Shown here: in pieces, positions 7,172 through 10,319 of the stretch
Position numbering within the stretch: the stretch's first letter is position 1
How the letters are laid out: every line of letters begins with the position of its first letter
Assembly: GCA_022361315.1 (NCBI GenBank)
Contig: JAKSBB010000784.1
Coordinates: forward strand, 1-10,319
Reading direction: 5' to 3'
DNA from: Desulfobacterales bacterium
Lineage (GTDB): Bacteria; Desulfobacterota; Desulfobacteria; Desulfobacterales; Desulfobacteraceae
Length of the DNA: 10,319 nt
Position numbers and translations under genes: made by a program
The notes under the pieces: model-generated
Told to the model about the DNA's origin: nothing
The model's input: only the letters and a program-made list of their open reading frames with translations
The model's database searches: none

Positions 7172-7432
7172 CTACTTCTGGTTCAGCATTTCCTCGAAAC
7201 GATCGTAGCCTTCGTCAATGGCTTTTTTAAAATTTTCCCGGGCGGTTTTTCCCATTTCCCAGGCTTCTGTCATCCGCTGTTTGGATTCATCGGTTGCCCA
7301 GGGAAGCTGCCCCATGAAGTTGTTCATCATAGTTTCAGTCTGGTCCTGAACCACAACCAGGGCGTTGAAGCTGTTGTTAAATACTGATTTCTGAAATCCG
7401 ATCATCTGTTTTGCAATACTTGTGGTGTCCAT
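7172..7432 (-). CDS. Small phasin-like granule-associated protein
   Basis: This 86-residue, wholly helical, amphipathic protein has no signal peptide or membrane helix. The N-terminal pattern FQKSVFNNSFNALVVVQDQTETMMNNFM (13-40) and the C-terminal charged helix ARENFKKAIDEGYDRFEEML (64-83) resemble phasin-type proteins, which coat PHA granules and control their size. The similarity is of pattern, seen by eye. It is shorter than classical PhaP (about 110-190 residues). A strong AAGGAGA ribosome site lies 6 bases before the ATG. It is the first gene of a two-gene unit with the PhaC-like gene and has a consensus-like promoter about 120 bases upstream. High expression, as expected for a phasin, fits the promoter and ribosome site. 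An accessory subunit of the PhaC-like enzyme, analogous to PhaE or PhaR, is an alternative. Confidence 0.72.
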   Translation of the reverse strand: MDTTSIAKQMIGFQKSVFNNSFNALVVVQDQTETMMNNFMGQLPWATDESKQRMTEAWEMGKTARENFKKAIDEGYDRFEEMLNQK

Positions 7433-7550
7433 GGATTGTCTCCTTATTATTTTTTTGGTTTTCTGAATCCGTCTTTTCTAAATCTGGTTCCACGTTTGGC
7501 CGGTAATCTGCCTTACCTGTGCTTCGTGTTTTTTGGTTTCTGTACACTCC

Positions 7551-7578
7551 AATATAGATCGGGAGATATTTTTGTCAA
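7551..7578 (-). promoter_or_regulatory. Strong sigma-70-like promoter for the phasin/PhaC-like operon
   Basis: Read on the minus strand, a perfect TTGACA (7578-7573) is followed after 16 bases by TATATT (7556-7551), which has five of six consensus matches. The start would be near 7544, giving a leader of about 110 bases before the phasin ATG at 7432. Confidence 0.6.
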
Positions 7579-7582
7579 CCCC

Positions 7583-7605
7583 AAAATTGTGCGTTGCACA
7601 AATTT
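7583..7605. promoter_or_regulatory. Palindromic putative operator TTGTGC-GTT-GCACAA
   Basis: The core TTGTGC (7587-7592) and GCACAA (7596-7601) are perfect inverted arms around GTT. After one mismatch, AAA and TTT extend the symmetry to 7583-7605. It sits a few bases upstream of the -35 box of the phasin promoter, between the two divergent promoters, where a dimeric regulator could act on one or both. The TGC-N3-GCA centre recalls the TGC-rich sites described for PhaR of alphaproteobacteria, but no PhaR gene is visible, so the protein that binds is unknown. As no T-run follows, a terminator is unlikely. Confidence 0.5.
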
Positions 7606-7674
7606 CTATTCTTGATGAAAATCACGATCTAACAACCTGCAAACATAGATATCTTCAAAATTCAGCCACAAACA

Positions 7675-7703
7675 TTGACAACACCCATGTTGCGATGTAG
7701 CAT
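7675..7703 (+). promoter_or_regulatory. Probable promoter of phaJ
   Basis: A perfect TTGACA (7675-7680) and TAGCAT (7698-7703, four of six matches) are separated by 17 bases. Transcription would start near 7710, about 80 bases before the phaJ ATG. Confidence 0.5.
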
Positions 7704-7789
7704 ATCCCTACACCATCAATTCCATCAACCAGACACCCGTACAAAAACAGAGATATAACGCCTTATCCAAAGAAACCTAAGGAGGAAAC

Positions 7790-8215
7790 ATGAGCGGACT
7801 CACCATAGACAAATTGGCCGTTGGCGACACAGACCGGTTCACCAAAACAATATCCGAATCTGATATATACACATTTGCCGGGGTAAGCGGAGACCTGAAC
7901 CCGGCCCATATTGATGAAGAATTTGCCAAAACAACGGTGTTCAAAAAAAGAATCGCCCATGGCTTTCTCATCGGCGGGCTGATTTCCACCGTCATCGGCA
8001 CCCGGCTGCCCGGCCCGGGGAGTATCTACCGGGAGCAGACCATGAATTTCCTTGCCCCGGTCTACATTGGAGATACCATCACCGCCCAGGTGGAGATCAC
8101 GGAACTGGACACCGCAAAAAACAAGATTGCCCTGAGAACCTGGTGCACCAATCAGGACGGTAAAACGGTGATTGAAGGAGGAGCTGTGATCCATCCTCCA
8201 AGACCCAAGAAATAA
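7790..8215 (+). CDS. phaJ: (R)-specific enoyl-CoA hydratase, PhaJ/MaoC type
   Basis: This 141-residue hot-dog-fold hydratase adds water to trans-2-enoyl-CoA to give (R)-3-hydroxyacyl-CoA, the direct monomer for PHA synthases, linking beta-oxidation or crotonyl-CoA to storage polymer. The hydratase-2 motif is intact: FAGVSGDLNPAHIDEEFAKT (29-48) with catalytic Asp35 and His40, then RIAHGFLIGGLIS (54-66). The strand YREQTMNFLAPVYIGDTITAQVEI follows as in PhaJ. Length matches PhaJ of Aeromonas (134 residues). A near-perfect TAAGGAGG ribosome site (7778-7785) precedes the ATG. The gene is monocistronic, with its own promoter and a strong terminator, and is divergent from the phasin operon. PHA genes on both sides make PhaJ the best reading; a general MaoC hydratase of fatty acid degradation is the alternative. 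Confidence 0.9.
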   Translation: MSGLTIDKLAVGDTDRFTKTISESDIYTFAGVSGDLNPAHIDEEFAKTTVFKKRIAHGFLIGGLISTVIGTRLPGPGSIYREQTMNFLAPVYIGDTITAQVEITELDTAKNKIALRTWCTNQDGKTVIEGGAVIHPPRPKK

Positions 8216-8244
8216 CAGAAAAAAAATAGCACCATTAAACGCAC

Positions 8245-8281
8245 AAAGGCCGCAGGGAGGAAAACTCCCTGCGGCCTTTTC
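8245..8281 (+). terminator. Strong rho-independent terminator after phaJ
   Basis: AAAGGCCGCAGGGAG (8245-8259) and CTCCCTGCGGCCTTT (8265-8279) form a perfect 15-bp stem with a GAAAA loop, followed by a short T-run. The converging GAF gene ends 22 bases away. The A-rich left arm and the A-run at about 8219-8226 may make the hairpin serve both directions. Confidence 0.88.
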
Positions 8282-8302
8282 GCTCTCATTATCCGTCGGG
8301 TT

Positions 8303-9343
8303 CTAAAACCAGGCCCGGTGGCTCCAGATATCCTCTTCCAGACTCGACTTCTCCTCTTTGAGCTGGAGGTACATGGAGGCATTCTGGATGGCCAGACCAC
8401 CCTGGTGGGCCAGGGCCTCAATCATCACCAGCACATCCGAGGGGAATCCCGTGTAATCCGCAGAATAGAACCGCATGACGCCGATGACCTCATCCCTGGC
8501 CAGAATGGGGGTGACGATCATGGATTTGATCCCCTCCTTCTTCATCTCCTTCTTAAAGAGAAGCCGGTCGTTCTTCTCCGTATCCGCAACGATCACGGTC
8601 TCCCCCTTCAGCGCCCGGGAAGTTGTTTCCGTATGGATGGTCCGTTTCATTTCCAGATATGCATCGCTGAGACCATGGCTGGCCACCAGGCGCATTTCAT
8701 CGGTATCATCATCCAGCAGACGGATGTCCACCCCTTTCATATCCAGGGTATCGCAAATGTTCTTGGTGAGGTTGTCCAGAATTTCCTTCACATCCAGACT
8801 GGAGTTGATATTGGAGGCCAGTTCCAGAAAGAGCATGGAATTCCGCCGTACCCGGTTCAGCAGCAGATTGGTCTGAATCGCGGCACCGGCCTGATCCGCC
8901 AGGGCACCAAGGAAGGATTTGTCCTTTTTGCCGAACCGCCGCCGGGTGGCGGTATACAGGGAGAGAATTCCCCGGGTGGAGTTGTCAAACCGCACCGGGA
9001 CGGTGAGTATGGAGGCAATGCCCTCGGCCTTTTTGGCCTCATGGTTCTCCAGACGGGAATCAGTCAACGCATTTTCAAAGGAAAGGCTGCCCTCTTTTTC
9101 CAGTGCGGCCACCAGTTCCGCCGCCCTGATGGGGGAGGCGTGCAGGTAATCTTCCGACAGCCCGGTCTGGGCCTTGGCGGTAAAATATTCATTTCCCGTT
9201 TCCCTGAGGAACAGGCAGGCGGCTTTACCGTCCATGGTTTCCACAACTTTTTCAACGATGAGGTTCAGCAGGGAGTTCTGGGTTGCTGCTGTTGCCAGCG
9301 CCTGGCTGACCTCGCAAAATATATCAAAATAATCTTTAGCCAT
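8303..9343 (-). CDS. Tandem-GAF protein without output domain, coupled to phaC
   Basis: This 346-residue soluble protein consists of two GAF domains. GAF1 covers about 8-160 (ACLFLRETGNEYFTAKAQTGLS, SILTVPVRFDNSTRGILSLYTATRRRF, ADQAGAAIQTNLLL). GAF2 covers about 178-325 (VDIRLLDDDTDEMRLVASHGLS, SMIVTPILARDEVIGVMRFYSAD, EALAHQGGLAIQNASMYLQL). A short helix ends the protein. GAF domains bind cyclic nucleotides, metabolites, haem or redox signals and mediate dimerisation. No kinase, cyclase, phosphodiesterase or DNA-binding domain is present, so any effect must be through partner proteins. GAF1 lacks the cGMP-type NKXnFX3DE signature as far as I can see. The ribosome site GAGGAG overlaps the stop codon of phaC, 10 bases upstream, showing translational coupling. 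A role as ligand-sensing partner of PHA synthesis is inferred from this coupling alone. Confidence 0.9.
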   Translation of the reverse strand: MAKDYFDIFCEVSQALATAATQNSLLNLIVEKVVETMDGKAACLFLRETGNEYFTAKAQTGLSEDYLHASPIRAAELVAALEKEGSLSFENALTDSRLENHEAKKAEGIASILTVPVRFDNSTRGILSLYTATRRRFGKKDKSFLGALADQAGAAIQTNLLLNRVRRNSMLFLELASNINSSLDVKEILDNLTKNICDTLDMKGVDIRLLDDDTDEMRLVASHGLSDAYLEMKRTIHTETTSRALKGETVIVADTEKNDRLLFKKEMKKEGIKSMIVTPILARDEVIGVMRFYSADYTGFPSDVLVMIEALAHQGGLAIQNASMYLQLKEEKSSLEEDIWSHRAWF

Positions 9344-9353
9344 GCCTATCTCC

Positions 9354-10319
9354 TCAATTCTTTTCCGGATGCTTGTCTGTCATATCCAAAACAGCGGTTC
9401 GCGCCAAGTCTTTTTTATGGATGTCAGGGGGGTCCCCAGGAGTCTCTTCAGGGGGAACCCCATCTCTTTTTTTCAGCCATCTGGCAATTTCCGGGGCAAA
9501 TAACGCCTGGCATTTGGAACTGACATAAATGCCGATATGCCCGGTATTCAAACAGATATCCTTGGTATCATTACTTCCCACGGCGGCGGTGAGTTTGTCG
9601 CAGGCCTCGGGTGGTACCAGGTGGTCAAACTTGCCGTAGATATTGAGCAGCGGCATGGTGATCTTTTTGAGATCCACCCGTTCCCCGCCGATCTCAAGGC
9701 GGCTTTGAATCAACTTGTTCTGCTGATAACACTCCTTGATAAATTCCCGGAACACCTCCCCGGGAAGGTCGGGACTGTCAAATATCCACTTTTCCATGCG
9801 GACAAAATTTTCAACGAACTTTTTCTTGTCCATGTGCTCGTAAAACCCCAGATATTTGTCGATCATCAGCCGGGCGGGATTGAGCATCAGAAACCCAAAG
9901 TTCATGATATCTGCCGAGAGGTTGCCATAGGTGTCCACCACCTTGTCGGCGTCCATGTGTTTCATCCATATGTGGAGCAGCCCTTTATCCGTATCAAAGT
10001 TGGTGGGGGTCACTGTGGTCACCAGGTTTTTAACCCGGTGGGGGTGCAGGGCCGAATACATCACGGAAAAGGCACCCCCCATGCAGATGCCCATCAGATT
10101 CACCTTATCCACACCGGTTTCTTTGCAGATATAGGAGACCATGGTGTCCATGTACCCGTTGATGTGATCATCAAAGCCCTGAAACCTGTCGTTGCGGGTG
10201 GGATACCCCCAGTCGATCATATAGAGATCAATTCCCTCGTCCAGAAACCGCTCCACCACACTTCGGCCGGGTTGCAGGTCCAGCATGGTTTCCCGGTTGA
10301 TCAGGGCATAGACCACCAG
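9354..10319 (-). CDS. phaC: Class III-type PHA synthase PhaC subunit (5' end outside window)
   Basis: This is the C-terminal 321 residues of a PHA synthase; reading continues past 10319, so about 35-40 N-terminal residues are missing, judged against class III PhaC (about 355 residues). The enzyme polymerises (R)-3-hydroxyacyl-CoA into PHA on the granule surface, releasing CoA. Numbering from the GTG at 10316, the synthase box GICMGG is at 76-81 with nucleophile Cys78, the general-base Asp231 is in YGKFDHLVPP and His260 in GHIGIYVSS. Other class III-like blocks are VYALINRETMLDLQPGRS (2-19), DWGYPTRNDRF (35-45), VENFVRMEKWIFDSPDLPGE (168-187) and LEIGGERVDLKKITMPLLNIYG (207-228). The final ~35 residues are a proline- and charge-rich tail. 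Class III synthases need PhaE, expected beyond the right edge but not visible. It is followed by, and coupled to, the tandem-GAF gene. Confidence 0.95.
   Translation of the reverse strand: MVVYALINRETMLDLQPGRSVVERFLDEGIDLYMIDWGYPTRNDRFQGFDDHINGYMDTMVSYICKETGVDKVNLMGICMGGAFSVMYSALHPHRVKNLVTTVTPTNFDTDKGLLHIWMKHMDADKVVDTYGNLSADIMNFGFLMLNPARLMIDKYLGFYEHMDKKKFVENFVRMEKWIFDSPDLPGEVFREFIKECYQQNKLIQSRLEIGGERVDLKKITMPLLNIYGKFDHLVPPEACDKLTAAVGSNDTKDICLNTGHIGIYVSSKCQALFAPEIARWLKKRDGVPPEETPGDPPDIHKKDLARTAVLDMTDKHPEKN

Larger units (their letters stand above)
7433..7789. other. 357-bp divergent intergenic control region of the PHA locus
   Basis: This AT-rich spacer separates the minus-strand phasin/PhaC-like unit from the plus-strand phaJ. 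It contains a promoter for each direction, a 23-base palindrome between them and a purine-rich leader of about 110 bases for the phasin mRNA. In that leader the motif TTTTTTGGTTT occurs twice (about 7450 and 7529, plus-strand reading). No small reading frame with a ribosome site or RNA gene is visible. Confidence 0.7.

Noticed and set aside
8318..9523. A 401-codon plus-strand open frame
   Set aside because: It lies wholly antisense to the GAF gene and the phaC end, has no ribosome site, shows no domain and its glycine/glutamine/proline-rich translation is typical of a shadow of a GC-biased gene.

Overview
The window looks like chromosomal DNA from a sulfate-reducing deltaproteobacterium of the Desulfobacteraceae/Desulfosarcina type. 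This is an inference. It rests on a class III-type polyhydroxyalkanoate (PHA) synthase fragment, a Cache/HisKA/receiver hybrid kinase, a eukaryote-like HisA and moderately GC-rich coding with AT-rich spacers. There are no rRNA or tRNA genes, IS elements, prophage genes or CRISPR arrays.

Left part (1-3200), a mixed housekeeping region: an AT-rich small cysteine-rich lipoprotein gene (106-384, +); a lone hisA of the eukaryotic (yeast His6-like) type (633-1397, +); a two-gene minus-strand unit encoding a gamma-carbonic anhydrase-like hexapeptide-repeat protein and a GNAT acetyltransferase (2416-1414), convergent with hisA; and a monocistronic gene for a 142-residue single-pass membrane protein (2681-3109, +) with its own good sigma-70-like promoter and an intrinsic terminator.

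Middle (3200-5608): one long hybrid sensor histidine kinase, reading N to C as Cache, HAMP-like, HisKA, HATPase and receiver. It has all the kinase and receiver signature residues but no recognisable transmembrane helix around the Cache module, so it may sense an intracellular signal.

Right part (5651-10319), a PHA (carbon-storage) locus around a divergent promoter region (7433-7789). To the left (minus strand) is an operon of a small phasin-like protein and a divergent PhaC-like alpha/beta hydrolase with a Cys-Asp-His triad. To the right (plus strand) is an (R)-specific enoyl-CoA hydratase (PhaJ/MaoC type), which supplies (R)-3-hydroxyacyl-CoA, closed by a very strong hairpin terminator. Converging on that terminator from the window's right edge is a second minus-strand unit: a class III-type PHA synthase PhaC (5' end outside the window), translationally coupled to a tandem-GAF protein with no output domain. 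Together the genes could make monomer (PhaJ), polymerise it (PhaC), coat granules (phasin) and remodel or co-polymerise the polymer (PhaC-like protein). The GAF protein is a candidate ligand-responsive regulator of the system.

Most notable: the GAF protein coupled to phaC, the second PhaC-like enzyme paired with a mini-phasin, the palindrome TTGTGC-GTT-GCACAA beside the phasin promoter, the TM-less Cache kinase, and the eukaryotic-type HisA.
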